The notes: generated by a model not told the origin, from the letters alone. Counted from the first letter of the stretch, positions 49,538 through 57,904 are shown. The stretch is 64,000 bases of DNA from GCA-002050365 sp964237235 (GCA_964237235.1 CAXSGY010000012.1:80328-144327), one strand, 5' to 3'. Numbers and translations are program-made.

Positions 49538-50596
49538 ATGAATACCGAACAAAAATTTCTTCTCGAACTGCTCGGAAATTCAACGGAGACTATGCAAATT
49601 CCCGATAATTTAGACTGGCGAAAGCTGCACGAACAGGCGGAAACGCATTGTGTTGCGCCGATTTTTTACCGGGAAATCCAACCGTTCGCCGAAAAAATTC
49701 CTTTTGATGACTTCGACGAAATGCAAAACGGCGCGAACATCGCGGCGATGCGCAATCTCGCCTTCAGCGCGCATTTGATTCGTCTGGCAGAGATTTTTGA
49801 AACGAACAACGTCGAATATCTCGCCTACAAAGGCGCGACGCTGGCGCGGCTCGCTTACGGCGACACGGCTCTTCGACGGTTCGGCGATTTGGACGTTTTG
49901 ATACGCAAACGCGATTTTCCGAAAGTCAAAAAAATTCTGCTCGAAAACGGTGCGCGTCCCGCCTGGGATTTAAGTGCCGAACAGGAAAAGGCAGTTTTGA
50001 AACGTTATTACGAAATGCCTTTTTTGTTCGGCGAAGAAAAAATTCCGCTCGAAGTTCACTGGGCTTTTATGGAGCTTTTCTTCAATTTTAATCCTCCCGT
50101 CGAACAGATTTTTGAGCGCAGGCAATTTGTTTCGTTACACGAAAAACTAATTCCGACGCTTGCCAACGAAGATTTGCTGATTTTTTTATGCGTTCACGGT
50201 TCGAAACATTTCTGGACGCGCCTGAGTTGGATTTGCGACGTTGCGATGCTCGTCCGAAATCAGCCGATTGATTGGCAAATTGTCATCGAACGCGCCGCGC
50301 AAATCGGCTGTTTGCGAATGTTAAAGCTCGGCGTTTTGCTCGCCTGCGATATTTTCAGAGTCGAAACGCCGAAGATTTTCGCGCAAAAATCCGAAAAATT
50401 CGACGCGAAAACGAACTTTTTAGTTCAAAAATTTAAAGAGCGAACGTTTGAAAACGCGCCTTTGACCGAATCGGAACAGACAATTTTTCATCTGCGAATG
50501 CGCGAGCGAATGCGCGACAAATTCAATTATTCGCGGCGGCGTTTGACGACGAAACTTGTTGATTCGCTGTTTATGCCGATGGGCAGACCTCAGTAA
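49538..50596 (+). CDS. Nucleotidyltransferase family protein of the lasso cluster
   Basis: 352 residues of the NTP_transf_5-like family (nucleotidyltransferase fold). The fold starts with VEYLAYKGATLARLAYGDTA and the catalytic strand RRFGDLDVLIRKRDF, with the metal-binding Asp pair in DLDV. Its relatives occur as tailoring genes in lasso peptide clusters, next to an HprK-like kinase; in one reported Bacillus case such an enzyme adds sugar units to the phosphate of the modified peptide. Its stop overlaps the convergent glycosyltransferase gene by 7 bases. It is assigned to the cluster by position and family. Confidence 0.8.
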   Translation: MNTEQKFLLELLGNSTETMQIPDNLDWRKLHEQAETHCVAPIFYREIQPFAEKIPFDDFDEMQNGANIAAMRNLAFSAHLIRLAEIFETNNVEYLAYKGATLARLAYGDTALRRFGDLDVLIRKRDFPKVKKILLENGARPAWDLSAEQEKAVLKRYYEMPFLFGEEKIPLEVHWAFMELFFNFNPPVEQIFERRQFVSLHEKLIPTLANEDLLIFLCVHGSKHFWTRLSWICDVAMLVRNQPIDWQIVIERAAQIGCLRMLKLGVLLACDIFRVETPKIFAQKSEKFDAKTNFLVQKFKERTFENAPLTESEQTIFHLRMRERMRDKFNYSRRRLTTKLVDSLFMPMGRPQ

Positions 50597-51558
50597 TTTT
50601 TTCCGCGCGTGCGCCAGCCGACGATCAAATCACGAATGCGGTAACGCAGATGATACGGAAAAATTCGCCGGTATAAATCGAGCGCGAAACGATATTTGGC
50701 TTTGTAGCCGTTTTCCCGGCGGCACAATTTAAACGCGCTCCAGAGGTCTTCGTTCGTAATTTTATTTTCCCTTAAATATTTCTCCAGCCAATCTAAAAAT
50801 TTCTGCCAGTCGTCCGCCGCTCTGCCGCTTTCGATTAAAACGCTGCTGCTCGAACGTTCGTGCTGTCTGTATTTCGCAAGGCACGCGTCAACGATAAAAA
50901 TCCGGGCGCGCAAACTTAACCGCGCCCAAAAAATCTGGTCTTCGCAGACGTATCGAAAATCGTCTTCAAACAATTTAACTTTTCGGGCGAATGCGCCGCG
51001 AATAATAACGCAGCCGATTCCCGGTTTGCGTCCTCCCGCGCGTAAATTATGCGCGAGCAAATTCGGCGGCTCGTATAATTTATTCGACTGCAAACCTAAA
51101 TTAACCGCAAAATCACGTTCTTTTTCGTCCGTTTGACCGCGCCACGAAAACCAAAACTGCAAAGTTCCGCAAACCGCGTCGGCTTCTTCGTTTTCCGCAA
51201 ACGTCTTTAATTCGATTTCGAGCGTCGTCGGCAGAAAAACGTCGTCGGAATCCAAAAAAGTTACGAAATCGCCGACCGCGTATTCGATGCCGCGATTGCG
51301 CGAAGAACTCGCGCCGCGATTTTGCCCGCCTTCGTGTTGATGCAAAAATATTCGTTGCGGATAATTTTCGACGAACCTTTCGGCGACGGCGAAACTGTCG
51401 TCAAGCGAGCCGTCGTCAACTAAAATCAATTCCCAATTCCGGTGCGTTTGCGCCAGCACGCTTTCGATTGCTTCGGCGAGAAATTCGGCGCGATTATAAA
51501 ACGGAATGATGACGGAAACCTTTCGGTCATCGAAATTTTTCGGCGGGTTTTCAGTCAT
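50590..51558 (-). CDS. Family 2 glycosyltransferase
   Basis: 322 residues from ATG 51558; the frame is open 9 codons further. Motifs: VSVIIPFYNRAEFLAEAIES, the DxD-type strands WELILVDDGSLDDSFAVAER and GDFVTFLDSDDVFLPTTLEI, and KPGIGCVIIRGAFARKVKLF then FRYVCEDQIFWARLSLRARI with the catalytic acid region (ED). It should add a sugar to a peptide or a polymer using a nucleotide sugar. It lies between the nucleotidyltransferase and the kinase of the lasso cluster and is a tailoring candidate, although an envelope sugar role is possible. Confidence 0.8.
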   Translation of the reverse strand: MTENPPKNFDDRKVSVIIPFYNRAEFLAEAIESVLAQTHRNWELILVDDGSLDDSFAVAERFVENYPQRIFLHQHEGGQNRGASSSRNRGIEYAVGDFVTFLDSDDVFLPTTLEIELKTFAENEEADAVCGTLQFWFSWRGQTDEKERDFAVNLGLQSNKLYEPPNLLAHNLRAGGRKPGIGCVIIRGAFARKVKLFEDDFRYVCEDQIFWARLSLRARIFIVDACLAKYRQHERSSSSVLIESGRAADDWQKFLDWLEKYLRENKITNEDLWSAFKLCRRENGYKAKYRFALDLYRRIFPYHLRYRIRDLIVGWRTRGKNY

Positions 51559-51598
51559 TCGGAAAATTATTAAAAGCCGTCTCAAAAATACTTCGCGC

Positions 51599-51647
51599 CT
51601 TCGCGCCTTTGCGGGAAAAAAAATAATTTTCCCGCAAAGGCGCGAAG
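51599..51647. repeat. Perfect 21-bp inverted repeat
   Basis: Arms CTTCGCGCCTTTGCGGGAAA (51599 on) and its complement ending 51647, loop of 7 bases. The left arm has a direct duplicate of CTTCGCGCC just before it. It stands between divergent lasso-cluster genes and may be a terminator-like or mobile element. Confidence 0.8.
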
Positions 51648-51735
51648 TTCGCCAAGAAAAAATTAAAAGAAATTTGTTCGACCGTCCAAGTTAGAATACG
51701 ATACGTTTTATCAAAAGAATTATTCTAATTTATAA

Positions 51736-52632
51736 ATGAAATATTTGGCATTCGGGCTGACGCTCGACACTCGGATAAACTTCGACAAAGTATTACAAAA
51801 ATCTGCCGCGCCCGCCGACGTTTTCATCGAAGAAGGTAGGGTGTCCGAAAAAGCCGGACGGCTCACGCGCCTGCAGAGGCGCGGCGTTCGATTAAAATTC
51901 GGCAAAACGGAAAACGCTTTTATTTTGAATTGGGAGACAATCGGTAAATTTAAAATCTGCGGCGCGAATCGAATCGTTTACGAAAATCTCGGTGCGGACG
52001 AAGACACGCTCAAACTTTTTCTTTTAAGCGAGGTGATCGGCGTGATTTTATACCGGCGCGGCATTTTTCTTCTACATTCGAGTGCGGTCGAAATCGGCGG
52101 CGAAGCCCTGATTTTTATGGGCATCGGCGGCGCGGGCAAATCAACGACCGCGACAGCTTTCGGCAAAGCCGGATTTAATGTTTTGTCCGATGATATGACG
52201 GCAATCAAAATAATCGGTTCCAAACCGTTCGTCGTTCCCGGTTTCAGCCAGTATAAAATCTGGAAAAGCGCGCTGCGCGGTCTGGCGATTGATTATTCAA
52301 CGCTCGCGCCGGCGTTCGAGGGCGCGGATAAATTTTTAATCGCGCAAAATCTCGACAAATTTCCGCGAACGCCTCTGCCTCTGAAAAAGATTTACACGCT
52401 TTTTCCGCCCGCATCACGAATCGAGGAAGGCGCGATTAATCCTTTGCGCGCGCCGGTTGAATTAATCAAACATTTTTCACTGCCGATTCAGTTTCTGATC
52501 GCAGAATATCTGCAAATTCATTTCCGGCAATCGCTCCAGATCGCCGAACACGCGCCGATAATTTATTTGAAAAGGTTCGGAAATTTTGAATTGCTCGAAA
52601 AATTCGTTCGGGAAACGGCGGCGAAAAATTAG
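51736..52632 (+). CDS. HprK-like peptide kinase of the lasso cluster
   Basis: 298 residues with the HPr kinase/phosphorylase fold: FLLHSSAVEIGGEALIFMGI, Walker A GGAGKSTTATAFGKAGFNVL (residues about 131-150), SDDMTAIK (the general base/metal Asp pair at about 151-153). Related kinases in Gram-positive lasso clusters (PadeK-type) phosphorylate a serine at the C-terminus of the precursor. The precursor at 54804 ends in Phe and has a single Ser in the ring, so this kinase either modifies that Ser, another substrate, or is no longer used. Start ATG is without a clear ribosome-binding site. Confidence 0.8.
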   Translation: MKYLAFGLTLDTRINFDKVLQKSAAPADVFIEEGRVSEKAGRLTRLQRRGVRLKFGKTENAFILNWETIGKFKICGANRIVYENLGADEDTLKLFLLSEVIGVILYRRGIFLLHSSAVEIGGEALIFMGIGGAGKSTTATAFGKAGFNVLSDDMTAIKIIGSKPFVVPGFSQYKIWKSALRGLAIDYSTLAPAFEGADKFLIAQNLDKFPRTPLPLKKIYTLFPPASRIEEGAINPLRAPVELIKHFSLPIQFLIAEYLQIHFRQSLQIAEHAPIIYLKRFGNFELLEKFVRETAAKN

Positions 52633-52667
52633 AGTGAATTTTGAATAAATAATAAAAAATATTCTCT

Positions 52668-52738
52668 TTGTGCGGATACACAATATGTATGTCGAAAAAA
52701 AACTGAAACACATAGAAACATAGCCGCACATAGTTTTT
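52668..52738. repeat. Dispersed CATAG-type repeat, copy 3 (degenerate)
   Basis: Contains AAACACATAGAAACATAG (52707-52724) and CGCACATAG (52726-52734), related to copies 1 and 2, with a weaker matching left arm. Lies between the kinase and cyclase genes of the lasso cluster. Confidence 0.5.
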
Positions 52739-52766
52739 TATTCTTCAATGTCCGTCGTATGTCAAC

Positions 52767-54704
52767 TTAACGTTTGCCGTGATTTTCTGTTTTTAACTTT
52801 TCTAAATAATCGAGCCAGATTGCCGCGCCGACGATTTTTTTGCCAGTCAGCATCATTTGCAGCCGTCCAGCGTAATCTTCGTCTTCGCTGACAAACTTTT
52901 CCATATTTTTATCGAAAATATTTTTGTCAACAATCGTCCAAATTCGGTGGTTGTCCGGCGTTTTCGTGCGAAATTCATTGATTAATTCTTTAAAAAGTCG
53001 GGCGTAATGATTCGTGAATTTTCCTTTGTCCGTCCGGCGGGCGACTTTTTCAGGCAGATAATTTTTCATTGCCCGTCGGATCGCGCCGCGCTTTATTCCG
53101 TCGGCAAATTTGACGCGCAGCGGAATGCACAAATTCAATTCCAACAGCGCGGCATCGAAAAACGGCTGTGCCGCCCGCAGAAAATTTTGACGATAAACTT
53201 CAAAATATTCTTCCTGACCGTAAATTCCGTAGCCCCTGAAAATCTCCCGCAGGTGATTCGTTTGAGTTTTTGAAGGAACTCCGTCGAAGGCTTCTTCGGG
53301 CATCAAAACTTGAACCGCAATTTGCTTTTCGCCGTTCGCGTTTCGGCTGTCAATATCCGGGCGAATGATGCCGCCGCGTTTCGGCGAAAAGGAGCGTGGC
53401 GGCGAATTCAATTTTCTCCGGGCAGCTTTGAAAAAGTCTTTTATCTTGTATTCAAAATGTCTGAGCCAAATCCACTGCATTCTCAAATACTTTGCCCAGC
53501 CGCTGCCGTTTTCGAGATTTCTTAAAATTAAATTTTTGGTGAAAAGCTCGATGCGGTTTCTTTTGGTTTCCCGGTTTCGGAAATCCGCGGCTTGCTCCGA
53601 ATCCAGCGAATAATCGAAATGTTGTTCGATTGCCGCCCGCAATTTTTCCCAATCTTTTGAACGGGCTAATTCGTCCAAATATTCCGCGCCGTGCGTTACC
53701 ACCTGGTCGCCCCAGTGTCCCGACAAAAATACTTCGCAGGCATTTTTTTTCGCTGCGCTCATCAAATCGAGCTGAATCGTTGAATTAAAAGTGTAAAAAG
53801 GTTGAGCGTTTGATTCGGTAATTTCGACGATGGCTTCGTAATCGGAACACGCCGGAGAAATCGTTCGGTGCGAATTTTGCCATTTTTCGACGACCGCTTC
53901 GATATATTCGTCTTCCTGCGCTTCGACGTTTGGCGGTCGGAAATTAAAAGTATGAATTGGTTCTTGCCGGAAAGATTGCGCGACGCTGCAGACCGACGAA
54001 GAATCAAGACCGCCGCTTAACGTCGCCGCGATTTTTTTGAACGGTTCGATATGTTTTTTAACCGAATTGACGAACAATTCACGGAATTTTTCAAAAAGCT
54101 CTTCGTCGCTTAACGATTGGTATTTTGACAAATTAAACTTTCCGAAACGTTTCAGCTCTTTGATTTCCGCGTTTGCCAGGCGCAGCGTGTGGGCGGGCAA
54201 AAGCCTGAAAACGTCGCCGTAAAATGTATGATCATTGGCGGGCGCGAAACGGTCGCATTCAATGAATTCGATTAGCTTTGAATAATTGATTCGCAAATCG
54301 AACAATCTTGAATTGACGAGCGCGTTCATCGAAAATGAAAAAATAAACTTTCCGGCGGACTGAACATAAAACAGCGGGAAGTTTCCCATAAAATCACGCG
54401 CCGCGATGACCGATTCGGTGTCCGCGTCGTATAAAACAAAAGAAGAATCCGCAAACTTCAAATGTTTTGCTAACTCTTCTCCGTAAATCAAATACGATTC
54501 GATTATTTTTTCAGAACGCGGAAATCCGCATTCCCAGACGTATACATTGTTTTTCCGGCGGAAATAAATGTCAGGCTTTGCGCCGTCCGGGGAAGTCGGC
54601 GCGTTTTCAGACGGTTGCCAATCGAAGTCGCAGAAAACGAACCATTGACCGGAGTTTTCAAATTTTTGAAAACTCCTCTTTGTTTTGCCAAAATCCTCTT
54701 TCAT
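52767..54704 (-). CDS. Lasso peptide macrolactam cyclase (asparagine synthase-like, C protein)
   Basis: 645 residues. The C-terminal asparagine-synthase (adenylating) domain has the ATP motif TLSGGLDSSSVCSVAQSF (about 240-257), VVTHGAEYLDELARSKDW and FADGIKRGAIRRAMKNYLPE. The N-terminal 200 residues resemble the class II glutaminase domain, but the protein begins MKEDFG, lacking the catalytic Cys at position 2, as in lasso cyclases, which do not use glutamine. It activates the ring acid and joins it to the N-terminal amine of the core. It ends 100 bases from the precursor gene, read in the same direction. Confidence 0.88.
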   Translation of the reverse strand: MKEDFGKTKRSFQKFENSGQWFVFCDFDWQPSENAPTSPDGAKPDIYFRRKNNVYVWECGFPRSEKIIESYLIYGEELAKHLKFADSSFVLYDADTESVIAARDFMGNFPLFYVQSAGKFIFSFSMNALVNSRLFDLRINYSKLIEFIECDRFAPANDHTFYGDVFRLLPAHTLRLANAEIKELKRFGKFNLSKYQSLSDEELFEKFRELFVNSVKKHIEPFKKIAATLSGGLDSSSVCSVAQSFRQEPIHTFNFRPPNVEAQEDEYIEAVVEKWQNSHRTISPACSDYEAIVEITESNAQPFYTFNSTIQLDLMSAAKKNACEVFLSGHWGDQVVTHGAEYLDELARSKDWEKLRAAIEQHFDYSLDSEQAADFRNRETKRNRIELFTKNLILRNLENGSGWAKYLRMQWIWLRHFEYKIKDFFKAARRKLNSPPRSFSPKRGGIIRPDIDSRNANGEKQIAVQVLMPEEAFDGVPSKTQTNHLREIFRGYGIYGQEEYFEVYRQNFLRAAQPFFDAALLELNLCIPLRVKFADGIKRGAIRRAMKNYLPEKVARRTDKGKFTNHYARLFKELINEFRTKTPDNHRIWTIVDKNIFDKNMEKFVSEDEDYAGRLQMMLTGKKIVGAAIWLDYLEKLKTENHGKR

Positions 54705-54803
54705 CTTGGTTTAACCGGACAGCCAAAATTTAGCAAAACCGAAAAGTCTGTCGGAGAAACTTATGTTAAAAAACGATTTTTCGCTAATCGAATTCCGCTT
54801 TCG

Positions 54804-55016
54804 TTAAAAAAGAGGTTCAATTCCGCCTTCATCAAAAAATTGGCTTCCTCCGCCTTTAGTAACGGCTGCTACTTTTCCAAATCTGATAAGTTCCGGCTTT
54901 GCGTAGAGAGATTTTCCTTTATTTTCCGCGTCATGAGTGTTGGGCGCGGTTGCTTCGGTCGGTTCGGCGATATTGTTTTTCATATAAAATGTCGGTCGGA
55001 AATTATTAACTTCCAT
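54804..55016 (-). CDS. Lasso peptide precursor (A protein)
   Basis: 70 residues from ATG 55016, or 59 from ATG 54983 (MKNNIAEPTEAT). The leader holds the lasso recognition motif Y-x2-P-x-L-x3-G-x5-T: Y38, P41, L43, G47 and T53 (numbered from 55016), and T53 is the typical Thr two residues before the cut. The core is therefore residues 55-70, GGGSQFFDEGGIEPLF (DNA 54807-54854). The N-terminal Gly1 could join D8 or E9 of the core, giving an 8- or 9-residue ring and a 7-8 residue tail ending in Phe. From my own addition of residue masses the cyclised core is about 1637.7 Da. The gene is directly upstream of the cyclase in the same direction and divergent from B1. Confidence 0.88.
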   Translation of the reverse strand: MEVNNFRPTFYMKNNIAEPTEATAPNTHDAENKGKSLYAKPELIRFGKVAAVTKGGGSQFFDEGGIEPLF

Positions 55017-55211
55017 TTTAAAAAAGCGTAAATTTGAATTGCCGCGAGACTGGCGACGTATATCAATTTAACAGTTTTTTTAACTTTTTTCAACACTTAT
55101 AATTTATTTTGTTATTATTCAGTCAAAATTTAACCCAAAATTTTAAGAATTCATATTACAAATACCATCTGTTTTTTATTTGATTAAGCTATTATCGAAT
55201 ATGAACCGTCT
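55017..55211. promoter_or_regulatory. AT-rich divergent promoter region of the lasso cluster
   Basis: 195 bases, strongly AT-rich, between the precursor gene (minus) and the B1 gene (plus). Elements such as ACTTATAATTTATTTTG near 55094-55110 resemble -10 boxes on both strands. The compact region suggests joint control of A/C and B1/B2. Confidence 0.4.
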
Positions 55212-55472
55212 ATGTATAAATTGGCGCAAAATCAAATTTCCTCGAAACTTACGAAACAGATGACAATTCTCGATTATCGTTCGGGAATTTATTACGGCTT
55301 GAACGAAGTCGGAACGCATATCTGGGAAACGCTCCAAAAAGCACCGGCTGATTTTGAAATTCTTTTAAAATCCATCGTCGAAAAGTTTGAAGTTGACGAA
55401 AAAATCTGCGCGGAAGATTTACGCGAAATTCTCGAAAAAATGAAGGATGCGAAACTTATTGAAGAAATTTAG
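55212..55472 (+). CDS. Lasso peptide leader-binding protein (PqqD-like, B1)
   Basis: 86 residues of the PqqD/RiPP-recognition-element fold: MTILDYRSGIYYGLNEVGTH, IWETLQKAPADFEILLKSIV and FEVDEKICAEDLREILEKMK. This domain binds the precursor leader at the Y-P-L-G-T motif and brings it to the protease and cyclase. The gene overlaps the B2 protease gene by 26 bases, a tight coupling. Confidence 0.88.
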   Translation: MYKLAQNQISSKLTKQMTILDYRSGIYYGLNEVGTHIWETLQKAPADFEILLKSIVEKFEVDEKICAEDLREILEKMKDAKLIEEI

Positions 55473-55872
55473 AAAGTTTTTCAATTTTCCGTTCGCTCAA
55501 AAGTCGCTTCTGCTCAAAACCGCGGCAATCATAGTCGTAATCAAAGTCGGCTTAAAACTGCTTTCATTTCAGCGGTTTAGAAATTTCTACGGCAAATTGA
55601 TCGCCGATAAAAATGAACGGACATTTTCAAAGCAAGCCGTTGCGCGATACGTTCGGGCAATCGAGGCGGTCGGTCCCGCGTTAAAAGCCGAATGCTTGCC
55701 GCAGGCTCTCGCCTTGAAATATTTTTTGCGCGGCGACAAATCAATCGAAGTAATCATCGGCGTTCGCCAAACCGTCAATTTTGCCGCACACGCCTGGGTT
55801 GAAAACAGAGGAGAAATTTTGCTCGGCGAACTGTCCGGCAACGATTTTCAAAAAATTTGGAGCTGGCATTAA
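55447..55872 (+). CDS. Lasso peptide leader peptidase (transglutaminase-like, B2)
   Basis: 141 residues. Family features: PALKAECLPQALALKYFLRG with the nucleophile C83 and NFAAHAWVENRGEILLGELS with the catalytic H115. In related proteins an Asp completes the triad about 12 residues after the His; here that position is Gly127 with Glu128 next, so the third member is unclear. It removes the leader C-terminally of K54 to free Gly1 for cyclisation. A membrane-like N-terminal helix (TAAIIVVIKVGLKLLSF) is present. The start at 55447 overlaps B1 by 26 bases. Confidence 0.85.
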   Translation: MRNLLKKFRKFFNFPFAQKSLLLKTAAIIVVIKVGLKLLSFQRFRNFYGKLIADKNERTFSKQAVARYVRAIEAVGPALKAECLPQALALKYFLRGDKSIEVIIGVRQTVNFAAHAWVENRGEILLGELSGNDFQKIWSWH

Positions 55873-56036
55873 AATTTAACAAATTCTTTTTAGAGCCAAC
55901 GCCGGAAAATTACCCGAACGAGGAGCGAACTTTAAGGCGGCGGAAATCGGCAAACCGATTTGAGCGTGTTTCTCGATGTCGTTATACTTATGGCTGGTTT
56001 TTCAAGAAATATTTTGAGTTCGTCGCGCTTTAAAAA

Positions 56037-56369
56037 ATGAAGATAACCGACCTTTTTGCCTTGATTATTTTCTCCGTGCTTTTGCCAGCCTGCACGAATT
56101 CGGCAAATACGAACATCAATGTAGATAATGCGAAAGCGGTCAACGTCGCCGCCGCCAATTCAAATTCGGACATCGAACAGGAAAAACGAAAACTTCGGGA
56201 AGAATCGGAAAAAGTTAAAAATGACCTCGACGAATTGCAGAAAAAAGTAGAAAAAGCCAAGCCCGAAATGGAAAATCTGAACAAACAAATTCAGCAGACG
56301 AAAAGAGACATCGAAGCGACGCAAAAAAAGATTGACGAAAACGAAAGAAAGCTCGATTCAAAATTTTAG
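56037..56369 (+). CDS. Coiled-coil lipoprotein
   Basis: 110 residues. The start KITDLFALIIFSVLLPAC is a type II signal peptide with lipobox LPAC. An Asn/Ala linker follows, then a long, continuous heptad-patterned coiled coil (ELQKKVEKAKPEMENLNKQI then QTKRDIEATQKKIDENERKL) to the C-terminus. It resembles small envelope spacer lipoproteins, but I give no specific role. Its last base is shared with the GTG start of the next gene. Confidence 0.7.
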   Translation: MKITDLFALIIFSVLLPACTNSANTNINVDNAKAVNVAAANSNSDIEQEKRKLREESEKVKNDLDELQKKVEKAKPEMENLNKQIQQTKRDIEATQKKIDENERKLDSKF

Positions 56370-57904
56370 TGAAATCAAACGGCATAACCCGATTTTCAAT
56401 TGTCGCGGCGATTGCCGTCATTTACATTTGGCTGCGCGTTTGGCATCTGATTGATTCGTGTCTCTGGTTCGACGAAATCTTTTCGGTTCACGCTGCCGAA
56501 CATTCTTTCCGCGATTCGTTTTGGTTCGTCGCGCAGGATTTGATTCACCCGCCGCTTTTTTACGTTTTCTTAAAAATCTGGATTTTAACGGGCGGCGAAA
56601 ATCTTTTCTGGCTCAGATTTTTCCCGGTTCTTTTTTCAATTCTCGCCATTATTCCGTTTCTGCTTTTGTGCCGTCAGCTCAAACTTTCGTTTTCGACGGT
56701 TGCCGTCGCTTTCGTTTTGTTCGCCGTCAACGGCTCGCTCATCAAATACGCGCAGGAAGTCAGAATGTATAGTCTTCTGCTTTGCCTGAGCTTGTTTTCG
56801 CTCTGGCTTTTTCTGCGTTTCGTCAATATGGGCAAAGGTTTTCCGACCTTGATTGTTATCAATATTCTGCTCGTTTACACGCATTATTTCGGCTGGTTCG
56901 TCGTTGCGTCGGAATTTCTTGCGGTCCTTGTTTTATACAAACACCGCTTAAAAATGATCGCGCTGATGTGCGCCGCGACGTTCGTAAGTTTCACGCCCTG
57001 GATTTACGCCGTCTGGCAAGCCTCGAAAATTAACGCCGATGTCGGGCAAAATATCGGTTGGATGACGAAGCCGAATTTTTTGACGATTCTGCGCTCCATT
57101 TTCGATTTGTTCGAGCCGATTCGTTTCGAGCAAAGCAACGCGCCCGCTTCGATGATTGCTTTGCTCGTTCTGCCGATTTTCGCCGTCTTTGTTCTCGCTT
57201 TAATTTTTTATTGGATTGACTGGAAAACAAAAAACGACGCGGAAAAAAGAAGCGTTTATTTGCTCTCGATTTTCTTTCTCACGCCGATTTCAATGGCGTT
57301 CGCGGCGAGTTGGATTTCGCCGTATTCGATTTGGGGAACGCGCCATCTGATCGTCGCCTTCGCGCCGTTTTCGATTTTGGCGGCGATTTTTTTGACCGAT
57401 ATAAAACTCGTTTTTTTAAGAAAGGGAAGTTTGATTTTGCTTTCCGCGCTCGCCGTCGGCGCGTTCGTTTTTCAAACGACGCAGCCGAACGCGCGTTTTA
57501 TCTGGTGCGGTTGGGAAGTTCTGGCAAACAATCTACACGATTCAACTGTGAACGGCGAAAATGCGACCGCCGTTCGCATTTATACTTTTGAAGATTTAAC
57601 GGCGTATCATTTCTGGTTCGCCCTGCGCGATTCGGATCGCGGCTTTCAGATTTTCAAAGTCAGCGACGCGGCGGGAATGATTGAAGACAAAGCCTATTTT
57701 CTGCCGCGCGGCTTCGACGCGGTGCAAACGGTCGGCGAAAACGAAATCGGCGGCGAACGCTTTTTCATCGCCTTTCGCGCCAAAATTTTCGACCGGTCCG
57801 CGCCGCCTGTGCAAAACTTAATCGCCAAAGGTTACAAAATCGGCGAGCCGCAAATTTTTGAAGCGCAGGGTTTGAAGGCGTTTCTGGTTGAAGTTTGGAA
57901 ATAG
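56369..57904 (+). CDS. GT39-like membrane glycosyltransferase
   Basis: 511 residues with about 10-12 membrane helices. The beginning IYIWLRVWHLIDSCLWFDEI carries the catalytic Asp-Glu (DE) of the PMT/ArnT family, and SVHAAEHSFRDSFWFVAQDL then HPPLFYVFLKIWI (the HPP motif) completes it. It should move a sugar from a polyprenyl-phosphate donor to lipid or protein on the outer face of the membrane. The GTG start at 56369 overlaps the stop of the coiled-coil lipoprotein by one base, so they are translationally coupled; whether the lipoprotein is the acceptor is speculation. Confidence 0.8.
   Translation: MKSNGITRFSIVAAIAVIYIWLRVWHLIDSCLWFDEIFSVHAAEHSFRDSFWFVAQDLIHPPLFYVFLKIWILTGGENLFWLRFFPVLFSILAIIPFLLLCRQLKLSFSTVAVAFVLFAVNGSLIKYAQEVRMYSLLLCLSLFSLWLFLRFVNMGKGFPTLIVINILLVYTHYFGWFVVASEFLAVLVLYKHRLKMIALMCAATFVSFTPWIYAVWQASKINADVGQNIGWMTKPNFLTILRSIFDLFEPIRFEQSNAPASMIALLVLPIFAVFVLALIFYWIDWKTKNDAEKRSVYLLSIFFLTPISMAFAASWISPYSIWGTRHLIVAFAPFSILAAIFLTDIKLVFLRKGSLILLSALAVGAFVFQTTQPNARFIWCGWEVLANNLHDSTVNGENATAVRIYTFEDLTAYHFWFALRDSDRGFQIFKVSDAAGMIEDKAYFLPRGFDAVQTVGENEIGGERFFIAFRAKIFDRSAPPVQNLIAKGYKIGEPQIFEAQGLKAFLVEVWK

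Noticed and set aside
54615..55031. Plus-strand frame over the lasso precursor
   Set aside because: The precursor on the minus strand has the full leader motif; the plus frame has no start signal or domain.
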